From NCBI GenBank assembly GCA_902810745.1, contig CADDYW010000026.1:1-51754 (forward strand): 51,754 bases of DNA, written 5' to 3'. How positions within the stretch are numbered: position 1 is the first letter of the stretch; the number at the start of each line of letters is the position of its first letter. The notes beneath the pieces were generated by a model. The model ran no database searches, was not told the DNA's origin, and saw only the letters and a program-made list of their open reading frames with translations. Positions 35,656 to 46,109 of this stretch are shown here, in pieces. The position numbers were made by a program, and so were the translations under genes. This DNA comes from Chloroflexota bacterium (GTDB lineage: Bacteria > Chloroflexota > UBA6077 > FW602-bin22 > CADDYW01).

Positions 35656-36780
35656 CTACTCCTCATCCTCGTCGTAGTCGTCGTCAAAATCTTCGTCTTC
35701 GAACTGTTCCGTCTCCAGCTCGTCCCCCGCGTCCTCGTCCTCGTCCTCCTCGTCGAACTCGTCGATGGCCGCTGCCTCGTGGCGCATCGGTTCGACGGTC
35801 TCGGGCTCGACGCCATAGGCAAACTCATCAGACGGCTGCTCACCAAGGCGCGAGTGCTCCAGCAGCCCGTGCGCGGCCAACCGCTCACGTAGCTCGTCGA
35901 GAGATTTGTGGCCGAAGTTCCGGACGCCCAGGAGGTCGTCTTCGGACATCTCGAGAACCTGACCGACCTTCGTAATCCCGGCGCGCTTCAGACAGTTGTA
36001 CGCGCGGACCGACAGGTTCAGATCCTCGATCGGCATCTCGTAGAGGCGCTGCGGAATCGCAACCGCGCCGACTGCTGCCTTCTCGGCCCGGCCGATCTGC
36101 TTGGTGACGAGCTCGGTGAACAGCGAGAGATGACGCACCAGGATGTTCGCTGCCTGGGACATGGCGTCGTCTGGTGAGATCGTGCCGTCCGTCCAGACGT
36201 CGAGGATCAGTCGCTCGTAATCGGTCACCTGCCCGACACGCGTGTTTTCGACGGTGAAGTTGACCTTGCGAATCGGCGTGAAGATCGCATCCACCGGGAT
36301 GACGCCGATCGGCAGTCCCTCGCGATGATCGCCGCTCTGGAATCCCTTTCCGCGCTCGACCGTCAGCTCCATGCTGAAGTGAGCATCCGCCGAGTCCAGC
36401 GTAGCGATGTGTAGCTCGGGATTGACGATCTCCACGTCGGGCGGAGCAATGATGTCCGCGGCGGTCACCTGTCCGGCGCCACGCGCCTCGATGCGCATCT
36501 GGACCGGACGATCGGTAAAGCTGCGGACTCGGAGCTGCTTGATATTGAGAATCAGCTCGGTCGTGTCTTCCTTGACATAGGGAATGTCCGAGAACTCGTG
36601 ATAGACGTTGTCGATCCGGATGGACGTGACGGCCGCGCCAGGAAGGGAAGAGAGAAGCACGCGACGGAGCGCGTTCCCCAGGGTCGTGCCGAATCCCGGC
36701 TCTAACGGTTCAATCTGATAACGTCCGTAGGTGGCTGTCGCTTCTCGAGTTTCCACCTTCGGCAACATAATGTCGATCAA
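35656..36780 (-). CDS. rpoA: RNA polymerase alpha subunit, with acidic tail
   Basis: A 374-residue assembly platform of RNA polymerase. The N-terminal domain shows GRYQIEPLEPGFGTTLGNAL (residues 19-38) and LRRVLLSSLPG; the alpha-CTD runs about 247-310 (EDLNLSVRAYNCLKRAGI, VRNFGHKSLDEL). Residues 340-374 are an added acidic tail, with 26 of 35 residues Asp or Glu. The start is TTG 36780, as GGAAGG is ten bases upstream; ATG four codons later lacks good spacing. The 136-base gap after rpsD holds no gene. Confidence 0.95.
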   Translation of the reverse strand: MIDIMLPKVETREATATYGRYQIEPLEPGFGTTLGNALRRVLLSSLPGAAVTSIRIDNVYHEFSDIPYVKEDTTELILNIKQLRVRSFTDRPVQMRIEARGAGQVTAADIIAPPDVEIVNPELHIATLDSADAHFSMELTVERGKGFQSGDHREGLPIGVIPVDAIFTPIRKVNFTVENTRVGQVTDYERLILDVWTDGTISPDDAMSQAANILVRHLSLFTELVTKQIGRAEKAAVGAVAIPQRLYEMPIEDLNLSVRAYNCLKRAGITKVGQVLEMSEDDLLGVRNFGHKSLDELRERLAAHGLLEHSRLGEQPSDEFAYGVEPETVEPMRHEAAAIDEFDEEDEDEDAGDELETEQFEDEDFDDDYDEDEE

Positions 36781-36916
36781 TTGAAGTTCACCTTCCTTGT
36801 CATGACTCGCCAGGGCCGGCCCACCTGGGGCGTGGGATCATTACCCGGCACCAGCACCAAGCAGTGGCAACCGGCGGCGACTGGCGAGGCGCGCCGAATC
36901 CCGTGAATGAATCGAC

Positions 36917-37549
36917 TCAGCGCGAGTAATACTCAACGATGAGCTGCTCCTGCACGTTGGCGTCGATCTCTGAGCGGCTCGGGACGCTGAGAATCCGCCC
37001 GCTCATGTTCTCGATGTCGAGGCTCAGCCACTCGGGCACCCGGCGATGCTTGAGCAGCTCGGCGAGCGTCTTGAAGTACTCGGTCTGCCGGCTGCGCGGG
37101 CGAATGCCGATGACCTGGCCAACCTTCGTTTCGTACGACGGAATATTGACCTTCTGGCCGTTGACGGTGATATGTCCATGGGTGACGAGCTGCCGCGCCT
37201 GCGCACGTGACTCGGCGAATCCAAGCCGATACACGACGTTGTCCAATCGCATCTCGAGGATGCGCAGCAGATTTTCGCCGGTCGAGCCGGGGCGACGCTC
37301 GGCTTCCTCGAAATGGCGTCGGAACTGGCGCTCGAGGATACCGTACAGGAAACGAGCTTTCTGCTTTTCTCGGAGCTGAATTCCGTACTCGGACTGCTTG
37401 CGTCGACGCTGGGTATGCTGACCAGGTGGATACGGCTTACGGTTCGCCTCGACGGCGCACTTCGGAGTGAAGCAGCGATCCCCTTTGAGGAACAGCTTCA
37501 GGCCCTCACGCCGGCAGATCTTGCAGACTGGTCCGGTATAACGTGCCAT
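36917..37549 (-). CDS. rpsD: 30S ribosomal protein S4, zinc-binding form
   Basis: A 210-residue 16S rRNA-binding protein that nucleates small-subunit assembly and often represses the alpha operon. Cysteines C9, C12, C26 and C31 (VCKICRREG...CFTPKC) form the zinc site of the C+ form. The S4 RNA-binding domain is at about 98-160 ([20 protein letters not shown]). A candidate regulatory hairpin lies before rpmJ. Confidence 0.96.
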   Translation of the reverse strand: MARYTGPVCKICRREGLKLFLKGDRCFTPKCAVEANRKPYPPGQHTQRRRKQSEYGIQLREKQKARFLYGILERQFRRHFEEAERRPGSTGENLLRILEMRLDNVVYRLGFAESRAQARQLVTHGHITVNGQKVNIPSYETKVGQVIGIRPRSRQTEYFKTLAELLKHRRVPEWLSLDIENMSGRILSVPSRSEIDANVQEQLIVEYYSR

Positions 37550-37564
37550 GCAACCTCCTCTACC

Positions 37565-37963
37565 TTAGACCCGTCGTCGCTTCGGTGGCCGGCATCCATT
37601 GTGGGGAATCGGCGTGATGTCCGTGATCGAGTTGATCATTAACCCGGCGCTTTGGAGGGATCGAATTGCCGCCTCCCGGCCGGTTCCTGGACCTTTGACG
37701 AACACGTCGACCTGGCGCATCCCCTGCTCCATCGCCTTCCGGGCAGCAGTTTCCGCAGCCATGCCCGCGGCGTAGGGGGTACTTTTTCGAGATCCCTTGA
37801 AGCCACTGGCTCCGGCGCTGCTCCAGGCAATGACGGCGCCCGTCGGATCAGTCAGGGTCACAATTGTATTATTGAACGTGGATTGAATGTAGGCGCGGCC
37901 GCGAGGAATCTGCCGTCGCTCCCTGCGGCGGACGCGCGTGGTCGCCTTCTTCTTGACTGGCAT
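37565..37963 (-). CDS. rpsK: 30S ribosomal protein S11
   Basis: A 132-residue platform protein of the small subunit. [35 protein letters not shown] and the C-terminal [12 protein letters not shown] are diagnostic. The N-terminus [18 protein letters not shown] is basic. It lies between rpsM and rpsD as in the standard alpha operon. Confidence 0.97.
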   Translation of the reverse strand: MPVKKKATTRVRRRERRQIPRGRAYIQSTFNNTIVTLTDPTGAVIAWSSAGASGFKGSRKSTPYAAGMAAETAARKAMEQGMRQVDVFVKGPGTGREAAIRSLQSAGLMINSITDITPIPHNGCRPPKRRRV

Positions 37964-37988
37964 GCATGCTCCAACTTACGAGTGCAGT

Positions 37989-38372
37989 TTATTTCTTCGC
38001 AGTTGATCTGCGGCGACCGGCTACCGTCTTGCGCGGACCTTTCCGCGTGCGCGCATTCGTGCGGGTTCGCTGTCCTCGGACCGGTAGCCCGCGCCGATGA
38101 CGAAGCCCGCGATAGCATCCAATCTCGATCAAGCGCTTGATATTGAGATTGACCTCGCGACGGAGATCTCCCTCCACCTTGTACTGGCGCTCGATCACTT
38201 CGCGAAGCCGAACGACCTCGTCCTCGGTCAGATCCTTGACCTTTGTTTCTGGTCGGATCTGCGTCGTCTCAAGCACGCGTCGGGCCAGCGTCGGCCCGAT
38301 TCCGTAAATATAGCGCAGCCCGATGTCGACACGCTTGTCGCGTGGGATGTCTACTCCCGCAATTCTCGCCAC
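37989..38372 (-). CDS. rpsM: 30S ribosomal protein S13
   Basis: A 127-residue head protein that contacts the P-site tRNA and forms bridges to the large subunit. Motifs are [25 protein letters not shown] and [20 protein letters not shown]. The frame opens 20 codons earlier, but GTG 38372 follows GGAGG closely and gives the normal N-terminus. It is ten bases after rpmJ. Confidence 0.95.
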   Translation of the reverse strand: MARIAGVDIPRDKRVDIGLRYIYGIGPTLARRVLETTQIRPETKVKDLTEDEVVRLREVIERQYKVEGDLRREVNLNIKRLIEIGCYRGLRHRRGLPVRGQRTRTNARTRKGPRKTVAGRRRSTAKK

Positions 38373-38382
38373 GTCGCCTCCT

Positions 38383-38496
38383 CTACCCTTGCTTCTGCTT
38401 GTGCTTGGGATTGGAGCACAGAACCAGCACAACGCCCTTTCGTCGGATGATTCGGCACTTTTCGCAGCGGGCCTTTACCGATGCACGAACTTTCAC
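38383..38496 (-). CDS. rpmJ: 50S ribosomal protein L36
   Basis: A 37-residue zinc-binding protein, found by reading the gap between infA and rpsM. The protein begins [20 protein letters not shown] (GTG start) and ends [11 protein letters not shown]11, C14, C27 and a following His form the zinc site. GGGAAG lies upstream. It is the first gene after the internal promoter at 38574-38602. Confidence 0.95.
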   Translation of the reverse strand: MKVRASVKARCEKCRIIRRKGVVLVLCSNPKHKQKQG

Positions 38497-38541
38497 CGAT
38501 ACTTCCCTGCCCCGTCGCTCGTTAGTGTTACGACACAAAAT

Positions 38542-38563
38542 ACCGCTCGATCGTGCGAGCGGT
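38542..38563 (-). promoter_or_regulatory. Leader hairpin between infA and rpmJ
   Basis: ACCGCTCG (38542-38549) and CGAGCGGT (38556-38563) form an eight-pair stem with a six-base loop. On the - strand ATTTTGTG follows. It would be at the very 5' end of transcripts starting near 38567. It could be an attenuator or a binding site for a ribosomal protein such as S4. Confidence 0.5.
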
Positions 38564-38573
38564 CTAATTTAAC

Positions 38574-38602
38574 AGTATACCGCACGAGACGGTCGACGTC
38601 AA
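38574..38602 (-). promoter_or_regulatory. Internal promoter for the alpha operon (rpmJ-rplQ)
   Basis: On the - strand TTGACG (38602-38597) and TATACT (38579-38574) are separated by 17 bases. The site lies directly after the infA stop. A start near 38567 would give rpmJ a leader of about 70 bases. Confidence 0.75.
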
Positions 38603-38604
38603 AT

Positions 38605-38826
38605 CTACCCTTTCAGACGATACGTGATGCGACCGCGGGTCAGGTCGTACGGTGATAGCTCCACCATGACGCGATCGCCGGGTAAGATTCGGATGAAGTT
38701 GAGGCGTAGCTTCCCCGAGATGTGGGCCAGAACGACGTGGCCGTTGGCAAGCTCGACGCGAAACATCGCGTTGGGTAGCGCCTCGATGACTTTTCCTTCG
38801 ACTTCAATTGCTTCTTGTTTCGGCAT
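38605..38826 (-). CDS. infA: Translation initiation factor IF-1
   Basis: A 73-residue OB-fold protein binding the ribosomal A site during initiation. [19 protein letters not shown] and [20 protein letters not shown] are typical, ending GRITYRLKG. It follows map by 69 bases. Confidence 0.97.
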   Translation of the reverse strand: MPKQEAIEVEGKVIEALPNAMFRVELANGHVVLAHISGKLRLNFIRILPGDRVMVELSPYDLTRGRITYRLKG

Positions 38827-38895
38827 TCCACTCCCAGATTCAGATTACTGCAGGGGCGTCGCCCCGACTACGGTGGCGAACCCGCAGAGGGGTGC

Positions 38896-39648
38896 TCAGG
38901 GCAAGGTCAGGATCACGGGATCGCCATTCGTGACGGCGATGGTGTGCTCGAAGTGAGCCGATAGCCCCCCGTCCACGGTCACGACGGTCCAGTTGTCTGG
39001 CCGGACTCGCGTTTCTTCGCTACCGGTATTCAGCATGGGCTCGATCGCAAAGGTCATGCCCGGGCGCAGGATCGGCCCGCGCTGTGGTGTCACGAAGTTT
39101 GGCACCTGGGGCTGCTCGTGCATCCTTCGTCCAACGCCGTGTCCCACGTACTGACGCACGACCGCGAATCCGTTGCGCTCGGCGTGCTCTTGGACCGCCC
39201 GTGAGACCTCCTGAAGATGCCGACCAGCGCGCGCCTGCTGGATACCGGCGTACAGAGCCTCGCGGGTGACCTTCAGGAGCTTCTCGGCCTCCGGGCTGAT
39301 CTTGCCTACTCCCACCGTGATGGCAGCATCGCCCACAAATCCCTGGTAGATCACTCCAAAATCCAGGCTGACGACGTCGCCCTCTTTCAAGACACGGGTA
39401 GGATTTGGGATCCCGTGGACGACCTCGTCGTTGAGTGAGATGCAGAGGCTCGCCGGGTACCCGTGGTATCCCTTGAAGGCCGGTATTGCCCCGAGCGCGT
39501 GGGCGGTTCGCTCGGCCACCGTGTCGAGCTCCGCCGTCGTGATACCTGGTCGAATCTTGTCCTGTAACTCCAGAAGCGTGACCGCGACGATGCGGCCAGC
39601 TTCACGCATAATGGAGATTTCTCGTTGCGATTTCAGGTAGATTGCCAC
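38896..39648 (-). CDS. map: Methionine aminopeptidase, type I
   Basis: A 250-residue dimetal enzyme removing the initiator Met. Ligands D96 (SLDFGV), D107 (GDAA), H170 (GHGVGRRMHE), E203 (AIEP) and E234 (FEHT) are present, with H78 and H177 in the active site. The start is GTG 39648 (MAIYLKSQREISIMREAG). It lies between adk and infA, the usual order. Confidence 0.96.
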   Translation of the reverse strand: MAIYLKSQREISIMREAGRIVAVTLLELQDKIRPGITTAELDTVAERTAHALGAIPAFKGYHGYPASLCISLNDEVVHGIPNPTRVLKEGDVVSLDFGVIYQGFVGDAAITVGVGKISPEAEKLLKVTREALYAGIQQARAGRHLQEVSRAVQEHAERNGFAVVRQYVGHGVGRRMHEQPQVPNFVTPQRGPILRPGMTFAIEPMLNTGSEETRVRPDNWTVVTVDGGLSAHFEHTIAVTNGDPVILTLP

Positions 39649-39737
39649 TGGTCTGCACTATCTGACGATGGCGTGGGCACGCGCCGATTCGGGCGTCGTG
39701 CGATTTGCCACGCCACACCGTCCAATATCCTCCTTAC

Positions 39738-40385
39738 TCACCGGGCCGGCAGCGCGGCGAGCTCATCTTTGAGAACGTCCTCGATGCTCTGCATCCCGTT
39801 GATCTCGACCAGGATGCCCTGGCTCCGATAGAACTCGATCAGCGGTGCTGTCTGTTCAAAGTATACATCCAATCGCCGACGCGCGACCTCGATTCGGTCA
39901 TCGGGACGCTGCTCGAGCACGGCACCGCAGGCATCGCAACGCTCCTCCGCACCTGGACGTGGCTGACGGCGTTGGTACGTGGCGCCGCAGCGCGGACAGG
40001 TATAACGGCCGGAGATCCGCACCAGAAGCTCGTCGACCGGCACTCGCAGGTAAAAGACGCGGTCGACCTTCTGGCCGATCTGAGCAAGAGCCTGATTCAG
40101 GGCTTGCGCCTGGGGTAGCGTGCGCGGGAACCCGTCGAGAATCACGCCACGCGCCGCGTCTGGCTTGCCCAATCGCTCCTTGATCAGACCGATCATTACA
40201 TCATCAGGTACGAGCTCGCCACGGGCCATGTAAGGCTCGGCGAGTCGCCCGAGCGGCGTGCCCTGCGCGACCGCCTCACGCAGCACGTCGCCCGTGGAGA
40301 GATGCATCAGATTCAGGCGCTCGGCGAGGAGCTCTGCCTGCGTGCCCTTGCCCGCGCCGGGCGGCCCCAGCATGACGATGATCAT
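39738..40385 (-). CDS. adk: Adenylate kinase, zinc-LID form
   Basis: A 215-residue enzyme interconverting ATP, AMP and ADP. P-loop GPPGAGKGTQ (8-17), GFPRTLPQA and the LID with C130, C133, C150 and C153 (TCPRCG...CDACG) show the zinc-bearing Gram-positive type. The frame opens 20 codons earlier; ATG 40385 gives the proper MIIVMLGPPG start with GGAAG upstream. It lies between secY and map. Confidence 0.96.
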   Translation of the reverse strand: MIIVMLGPPGAGKGTQAELLAERLNLMHLSTGDVLREAVAQGTPLGRLAEPYMARGELVPDDVMIGLIKERLGKPDAARGVILDGFPRTLPQAQALNQALAQIGQKVDRVFYLRVPVDELLVRISGRYTCPRCGATYQRRQPRPGAEERCDACGAVLEQRPDDRIEVARRRLDVYFEQTAPLIEFYRSQGILVEINGMQSIEDVLKDELAALPAR

Positions 40386-40465
40386 TGCGCTTCCACGTAC
40401 CCGTTGGTGAGGTGAGACGTTACGGTCGCCTCCTGCCGGAAGCATCTGCCCGGCGTTACTCTACC

Positions 40466-41743
40466 CTACTTGATGAAGCCCTCGTAATTTCGCATCATGA
40501 GCTGCGCTTCGAGCTGCTTCATCGTGTCGAGTACGACGCCGACCACGATCAGAAGACCCGTGCTGCTCAGGATCAGGGTCGTACTGATTCCCTGGGCGAA
40601 GAACGGCAGAATCGCGACAACCCCGAGAAAGACCGCACCAAGGATCGTGATTCGGAAAAGAACCTTGTTCAGATACTCCTCGGTCGGCCGCCCGGGACGG
40701 ATGCCCGGAATAAATCCGCCGTACTTCTGCAAGTTCTCCGCCAGCTTCTGCTGCTGGAAGATGACCATCGTATAGAAGAACGTGAACATGACAACGAGCA
40801 GGAAGTAGCAGAACCAGTAGACGACGCCGGTCGCGTTGAAGATGTCACGGATCTCGGCCGCTACCTGACCGACCAAACCAGGTGTCAGGGCCAGATAGCT
40901 CGCGATCGTGCCCGGCAGAAGCATAATCGACATCGCAAAGATCAGCGGGATCATGCCTGCCGAGTTCACCCGCAGCGGAATGTGCGTCGACTGACCGCCA
41001 TACATCCGGTTGCCGCGAATGCGCTTCGCATACTGCACGGGAATCCGCCGGTGAGCTTCCTGAACCACGACGATCGCTGCGACCGTCGCGACGCCCAGTA
41101 TGGCGAACGCGGCGGTTGCCACGATGTTGCCGCCCGCGAACAACGATTGTCCCACGATCTGCGGTAAGCGCGAGACGATGCCGGCGAAGATGATAATCGA
41201 AACACCATTCCCGACACCATTCTCGGTGATCAGCTCGCCCAGCCACACGAGAAACATCGTGCCGGCCGTCATGGAGATGATCATCGCAAGCGTGGAAAGC
41301 GTGGCCGCCCCGCCGAGACCAAAGGTGGTCAGAATTCCCTGACTGTGGAGGAGCGCTCCGGTTCCATATGCCTGCAGCGCTGCCAGAGGCACGGTCATCC
41401 AGTTGACGTACTGATTGATCCGCTGGCGGCCGCGCTCGCCCTCGCTGCTGAGCTCCTCCAGGCTTGGAATGGCTCCGACCAGGAGCTGCATGATGATCTG
41501 CGCCGTGATGTAGGGATAGACACCCATCGCCGCGATCGAGAACGTCGTCATGGCTCCGCCGGAGAACAGGTCCAGCATGCCCATAAGCTGGTTCGTCTGG
41601 AATAGCTGAGCCAGACGTGTCGGATCGACGCCCGGAACGGGGATGTGGGCGAAGATGCGGAACACGACGAGCATCGCGAAGGTGAAAATCACCTTGTTGC
41701 GCAGGTCGGGCAGCTTGAGCGCACGAATCAAGGCCTGGAGCAT
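40466..41743 (-). CDS. secY: Preprotein translocase subunit SecY
   Basis: A 425-residue channel protein of the Sec translocon with about ten transmembrane helices. Motifs are FRIFAHIPVPGVD in helix 1-plug region, GVYPYITAQIIMQLL, SEGERGRQRINQY and the cytosolic loop RRIPVQYAKR. ATG 41743 has GGAG eight bases before it; TTG 41749 would overlap the rplO stop. Confidence 0.96.
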   Translation of the reverse strand: MLQALIRALKLPDLRNKVIFTFAMLVVFRIFAHIPVPGVDPTRLAQLFQTNQLMGMLDLFSGGAMTTFSIAAMGVYPYITAQIIMQLLVGAIPSLEELSSEGERGRQRINQYVNWMTVPLAALQAYGTGALLHSQGILTTFGLGGAATLSTLAMIISMTAGTMFLVWLGELITENGVGNGVSIIIFAGIVSRLPQIVGQSLFAGGNIVATAAFAILGVATVAAIVVVQEAHRRIPVQYAKRIRGNRMYGGQSTHIPLRVNSAGMIPLIFAMSIMLLPGTIASYLALTPGLVGQVAAEIRDIFNATGVVYWFCYFLLVVMFTFFYTMVIFQQQKLAENLQKYGGFIPGIRPGRPTEEYLNKVLFRITILGAVFLGVVAILPFFAQGISTTLILSSTGLLIVVGVVLDTMKQLEAQLMMRNYEGFIK

Positions 41744-41745
41744 CG

Positions 41746-42225
41746 TCAACGCTCCTCAGCGGGCCGCGACTCCACCAGTTCGACCTGTCCCCCGGCGGCT
41801 TCGATCTTCGATCGCGCACCACTCGAAAATGCGTGGGCGACGACCGTCAGGGGATGACTGATCTCGCCGTCGGCCAGGACTTTTACCTGGCGGGCCGAAC
41901 GGTCAACCAGGCCGGCGGCGATCATGGCCGCCAGATCAACCCGCTCATTCGCCGGAAACGCTGCCAGGTCGCGCAGATTGACGATCGCCGGTCGGGGGCG
42001 TGGCACACTCTTGAAGTGCAAGCCGCGCCGCGTCGGCATGCGATGGACGAGAGCATTCTGCCCGCCCTCGAAATAGCCAGGCACACCGCCACCAGTTCGT
42101 GCCTTCTGCCCTTTGGTCCCGCGTCCGGCGGTCTTGCCTCGTCCCGAGCCGTGCCCGCGGCCCAATCGGCGCTTCTCACGACGAGCGCCGGGGGCCGGGT
42201 GCAAGGTGCTCAGATTGATACTCAT
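41746..42225 (-). CDS. rplO: 50S ribosomal protein L15
   Basis: A 159-residue late-assembly protein. The glycine-rich start [18 protein letters not shown] and the [19 protein letters not shown] segment are diagnostic. ATG 42225 overlaps the rpmD stop by four bases; its own stop is two bases from the secY ATG. Confidence 0.96.
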   Translation of the reverse strand: MSINLSTLHPAPGARREKRRLGRGHGSGRGKTAGRGTKGQKARTGGGVPGYFEGGQNALVHRMPTRRGLHFKSVPRPRPAIVNLRDLAAFPANERVDLAAMIAAGLVDRSARQVKVLADGEISHPLTVVAHAFSSGARSKIEAAGGQVELVESRPAEER

Positions 42226-42422
42226 TGTTGCGCTCCGGTTACTTCCACCGGCTGAACACGGACCAGATGTCTGACCTTATGGATCATGCCTCGGATCGAC
42301 TCGTTGTCCGGAAGGATGACTGACTGGTGTAGCCTTCGCAGACCAAGCGAGCGTACCGTTTCCTTCTGGTCTCGTGGATGACCGATGCTGCTTCTCTCCA
42401 ACGTGACTTTCAGCTTCCCCAC
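42222..42422 (-). CDS. rpmD: 50S ribosomal protein L30
   Basis: A 66-residue protein with [19 protein letters not shown] and [15 protein letters not shown]. It starts at GTG 42422, three bases after rpsE, and ends within the rplO start (ATGA overlap). Confidence 0.95.
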   Translation of the reverse strand: MGKLKVTLERSSIGHPRDQKETVRSLGLRRLHQSVILPDNESIRGMIHKVRHLVRVQPVEVTGAQQ

Positions 42423-42425
42423 GAC

Positions 42426-43073
<648 letters not shown>

Positions 43074-43085
43074 GTTTCCTCCAGA

Positions 43086-43451
43086 CTAGAATTCCAAACC
43101 GGATTGCCGGGCCGCGTTGGCGAGCTCCTGAACCCGGCCATGATACAGGAACCCCCCGCGATCAAAGACGACCTTCTGGATGCCAAGCGCTTTCGCGCGT
43201 TCGCCAAGGATCGATCCGACCACCTTGGCCCGTGCCGTCTTGCTCTGACCGGCGACGTTCTGCCGAATCGCTGGCTCCAGAGACGATGCCGCCACCAGAG
43301 TTCGCCGTGTGGTGTCATCGATAATCTGCGCATAGATATGCTGCATGCTCCGGAAAACCGCCAAACGCGGTCGTTCCGGAGTTCCGACGACCTTGCGTCG
43401 GACGCGATGATGTCTGCGCAGGCGCTGCTCCCGCGGTGTCATTTTTGCCAT
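43086..43451 (-). CDS. rplR: 50S ribosomal protein L18
   Basis: A 121-residue 5S rRNA-binding protein. [33 protein letters not shown] and the C-terminal [19 protein letters not shown] are typical. It lies 12 bases before rpsE. Confidence 0.97.
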   Translation of the reverse strand: MAKMTPREQRLRRHHRVRRKVVGTPERPRLAVFRSMQHIYAQIIDDTTRRTLVAASSLEPAIRQNVAGQSKTARAKVVGSILGERAKALGIQKVVFDRGGFLYHGRVQELANAARQSGLEF

Positions 43452-43485
43452 TGCCTATCCTCGATGTTTCAGTTGGTCGGCAAGA

Positions 43486-44073
43486 TCACTTCGCGGTTTT
43501 GCCCTTGCCCGCGGCCTTTCCGGCTTTCCTGCGCACGATCTCACCGTGGTAGCGAATGCCCTTGCCCTTGTATGGCTCGACCTCGCGGAACTTGCGAATC
43601 TGGGCTGCTACCGCTCCGACGAGCTCCTTGTCGATCCCCTGCACGGCAAACCGCGTAGACATCCACTCGTTGGTCGCGGTCGGGGTGAATGTTTCGATTG
43701 GCCCGATCTGGATTCCCGGCGGGGGGACCAGCTCGATAGGATGCGAATACCCCAGCTGGAAGACAAGCTTCTCCCCCTGCTTGGTCGCGCGATAGCCGAC
43801 GCCGGTGATCTCCAGCGTCTTCGAAAAACCGCTGGTGACGCCCGTGACCATATTGGCGATCAAGGCACGCGTCAGGCCGTGCAGGGCTCGATGGGGAGCC
43901 TCATCACTCGGTCGCTTCACCAGAATCTGGCCGTCGTGAAGCTCCACGGTCATCGCCGGATGGATCTGGCGCGTCAGCTCGCCCTTCGGACCGCGTACCT
44001 TGATCGTATGATCAATAATCTCGACTTGAACTCCAGGCGGAACGGGAATCGGCGCCCGTCCAATTCGTGACAT
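43486..44073 (-). CDS. rplF: 50S ribosomal protein L6
   Basis: A 195-residue protein with two L6 repeats. SRIGRAPIPVPPGVQV starts it, and the C-terminal signature EPYKGKGIRYHGEIVRRKAG is complete. A short Lys/Ala-rich tail (KAAGKGKTAK) follows. Confidence 0.97.
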   Translation of the reverse strand: MSRIGRAPIPVPPGVQVEIIDHTIKVRGPKGELTRQIHPAMTVELHDGQILVKRPSDEAPHRALHGLTRALIANMVTGVTSGFSKTLEITGVGYRATKQGEKLVFQLGYSHPIELVPPPGIQIGPIETFTPTATNEWMSTRFAVQGIDKELVGAVAAQIRKFREVEPYKGKGIRYHGEIVRRKAGKAAGKGKTAK

Positions 44074-44085
44074 ACGTTTACTCTC

Positions 44086-44484
44086 CTACCAGACGTAGCA
44101 GAGCACTTCGCCGCCGACGTTGCTTCGACGCGCCTGACGCTCGGTCATGAGTCCGCGTGGCGTGCTGACAATGGCGATACCCAGTCCTCCGAGAACTCGC
44201 GGCATCTCGCTCGCCTTGGCGTAGATCCGCTGTCCCGGCTTGCTGACCCGACGGAGCCCGGTAATGACCGGCTCACGGTTTCCGGTGTATCGCAGACGTA
44301 GTCGCAGCGTCGGGTAGCGACTGTCTCTCAACATCTCGAAATCTTTGATGAAGCCTTCTTGCTTCAGAATCTGCGCCAGGTTCTGCTTCAGCTTTGATGC
44401 CGGAATGTCCACGAACTCGTGGTGTGCGGTCGATGCGTTGCGAATTCGTGTGAGCATGTCGGCAATAGGATCAGTCAAGTACAT
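44086..44484 (-). CDS. rpsH: 30S ribosomal protein S8
   Basis: A 132-residue protein central to small-subunit folding and often a spc operon repressor. [14 protein letters not shown] and [20 protein letters not shown] are diagnostic, ending GGEVLCYVW. It begins 24 bases after the rpsN stop. Confidence 0.97.
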   Translation of the reverse strand: MYLTDPIADMLTRIRNASTAHHEFVDIPASKLKQNLAQILKQEGFIKDFEMLRDSRYPTLRLRLRYTGNREPVITGLRRVSKPGQRIYAKASEMPRVLGGLGIAIVSTPRGLMTERQARRSNVGGEVLCYVW

Positions 44485-44508
44485 CGAGTCTCTCCTGTCG
44501 TTCTGCCG

Positions 44509-44694
44509 CTACCAGCTCGATTTCACAACGCCCGGCAGCTGTCCACGCAGCGCCATGTGTCGGAAGCAGATCCGGCATAGACCAAACTTGCGCATGTAGG
44601 CCCGAGGCCGCCCGCAGATGTGGCACCGGTTTCGGTGCTGGACCGCATACTTCGGAGGGCGCAGGCTCTTTGCTATTTTACTCTTTTTCGCCAT
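44509..44694 (-). CDS. rpsN: 30S ribosomal protein S14, zinc type
   Basis: A 61-residue type Z S14. C24, C27, C40 and C43 ([20 protein letters not shown]) form a zinc site. [15 protein letters not shown] is the standard end. A 90-base gap separates it from rplE, containing a small GATCGG/CCGATC hairpin. Confidence 0.96.
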   Translation of the reverse strand: MAKKSKIAKSLRPPKYAVQHRNRCHICGRPRAYMRKFGLCRICFRHMALRGQLPGVVKSSW

Positions 44695-44784
44695 CCTTCT
44701 CCTACCAAGGTATCAGGGGTTGGGACGCCAGGTGCGCGTGCTCCCGTCGATCGGCGACCGATCACCCGGCATCCAGCACCCGCG

Positions 44785-45342
44785 TCAGCTCGCACGGAAC
44801 GGCATGCCGAACAGCTGCAGAAGTCGACGTGCTTCCTGATCGCTCCGTGCGTTGGTGACGATGGTGATCTCCATCCCACGAACCCGATCGATCTTATCGT
44901 ACTCGATCTCCGGGAACACAAGCTGCTCGCGCAAGCCCAGCGTGTAGTTGCCACGACCATCGAACGACCTGGGTGACACCCCCGAGAAGTCGCGGACGCG
45001 TGGGAGCGCGGCGTTCACGAGCTTGTCCAGGAAGGCGTACATCCGCTCGCCGCGCAGCGTGACCATCGCCCCGATGCGGGCTCCCTCGCGCAGCTTGAAT
45101 GCCGCGATCGATTTCTTGGCCTTTGTCACCACCGGCCGCTGACCGGTGATCGTTGCCAGGTCCCGAGTTGCCGCTTCGATCGCGCGATCATTCTGGATCG
45201 CTTCGCCAAGCCCGACGTTGATGACGATCTTTTCGATGCGCGGCACCTGCATCGGGTTTGTATAGCCGAACTCCCGCATCATCGTCGGCACGATATGTTC
45301 GCGGTAGAGCTCCCTCAACCGCTCTCGCATCTGTACAGCCAT
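44785..45342 (-). CDS. rplE: 50S ribosomal protein L5
   Basis: A 185-residue 5S rRNA-binding protein. [40 protein letters not shown] and [20 protein letters not shown] are diagnostic. It starts at ATG 45342, eight bases after rplX. Confidence 0.97.
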   Translation of the reverse strand: MAVQMRERLRELYREHIVPTMMREFGYTNPMQVPRIEKIVINVGLGEAIQNDRAIEAATRDLATITGQRPVVTKAKKSIAAFKLREGARIGAMVTLRGERMYAFLDKLVNAALPRVRDFSGVSPRSFDGRGNYTLGLREQLVFPEIEYDKIDRVRGMEITIVTNARSDQEARRLLQLFGMPFRAS

Positions 45343-45350
45343 GACTTACC

Positions 45351-45689
45351 TCATCCCTCGACGGGCTTCGCCGGGATCGTCTCTCCGCAGCGCTTGCAGA
45401 CGCGCACCTTGCGCCGTCGGCCCGCCTCCTCGAAGATGCGATGCCCGATCCGGGTTGGTCGGTTGCAGGCTGGACAGATCAGCATGACGTTCGACGCGTG
45501 GATCGGTGCTTCTTTCTCGATGATACCCGCCTGGGCCACGCCCGGCCGTGGCTTGGTGTGACGCTTGACGAGGTTCAGACCACCGACGATAACGCGCTCG
45601 TCTTTGCGCAGAACACGGCTGATCTGCCCCGTCTTTCCGCGTTCGCGTCCGGCGATGACCAGGACGGTATCTCCTGTTCGTACGTGCAT
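45351..45689 (-). CDS. rplX: 50S ribosomal protein L24 with zinc ribbon
   Basis: A 112-residue assembly initiator with a KOW motif (GDTVLVIAGRERGKTGQI). C72, C75, C98 and C101 (CPAC...CKRCG) add a zinc-ribbon pair found in some Gram-positive and thermophilic forms. It is three bases after the rplN stop. Confidence 0.96.
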   Translation of the reverse strand: MHVRTGDTVLVIAGRERGKTGQISRVLRKDERVIVGGLNLVKRHTKPRPGVAQAGIIEKEAPIHASNVMLICPACNRPTRIGHRIFEEAGRRRKVRVCKRCGETIPAKPVEG

Positions 45690-45692
45690 AGC

Positions 45693-46061
45693 CTAGAGAA
45701 CCTCCGGGGCGAGCGACACGATCTTCATGAAGTTGCGCTCACGTAGCTCGCGCGCGACGGGACCGAAAATTCGTGTCCCCTTCGGATTGTTTTTGTCTGA
45801 CAGAATTACCGCCGCGTTCTCGTCGAACCGAATGTACGACCCATCCGGGCGCGCGTGCTCCTTTGCGGTGCGGACGATAACCGCGTGAACGACGTCACCC
45901 TTCTTGACCGAACCGCCCGGGCTCGCGTTTTTGACCGCGGCGACGATGACGTCGCCGACGTCAGCGGTCTTCCGGTTCGAGCCATTCAGGACGCGGATGC
46001 ACATCAGCTCGCGTGCACCGGTATTATCCGCGACTTTGAGCCGCGTTTGTGGCTGAATCAC
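45693..46061 (-). CDS. rplN: 50S ribosomal protein L14
   Basis: A 122-residue protein, the exact common length. [40 protein letters not shown] and [17 protein letters not shown] are diagnostic. GTG 46061 follows AAGGAG by seven bases; the longer open frame reaches into a hairpin region and is rejected. Confidence 0.96.
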   Translation of the reverse strand: MIQPQTRLKVADNTGARELMCIRVLNGSNRKTADVGDVIVAAVKNASPGGSVKKGDVVHAVIVRTAKEHARPDGSYIRFDENAAVILSDKNNPKGTRIFGPVARELRERNFMKIVSLAPEVL

Positions 46062-46109
46062 GTGTTCTCTCCTTCTCCGCAGGCGGAGGTCGGACCAGGC
46101 TCGATAACC

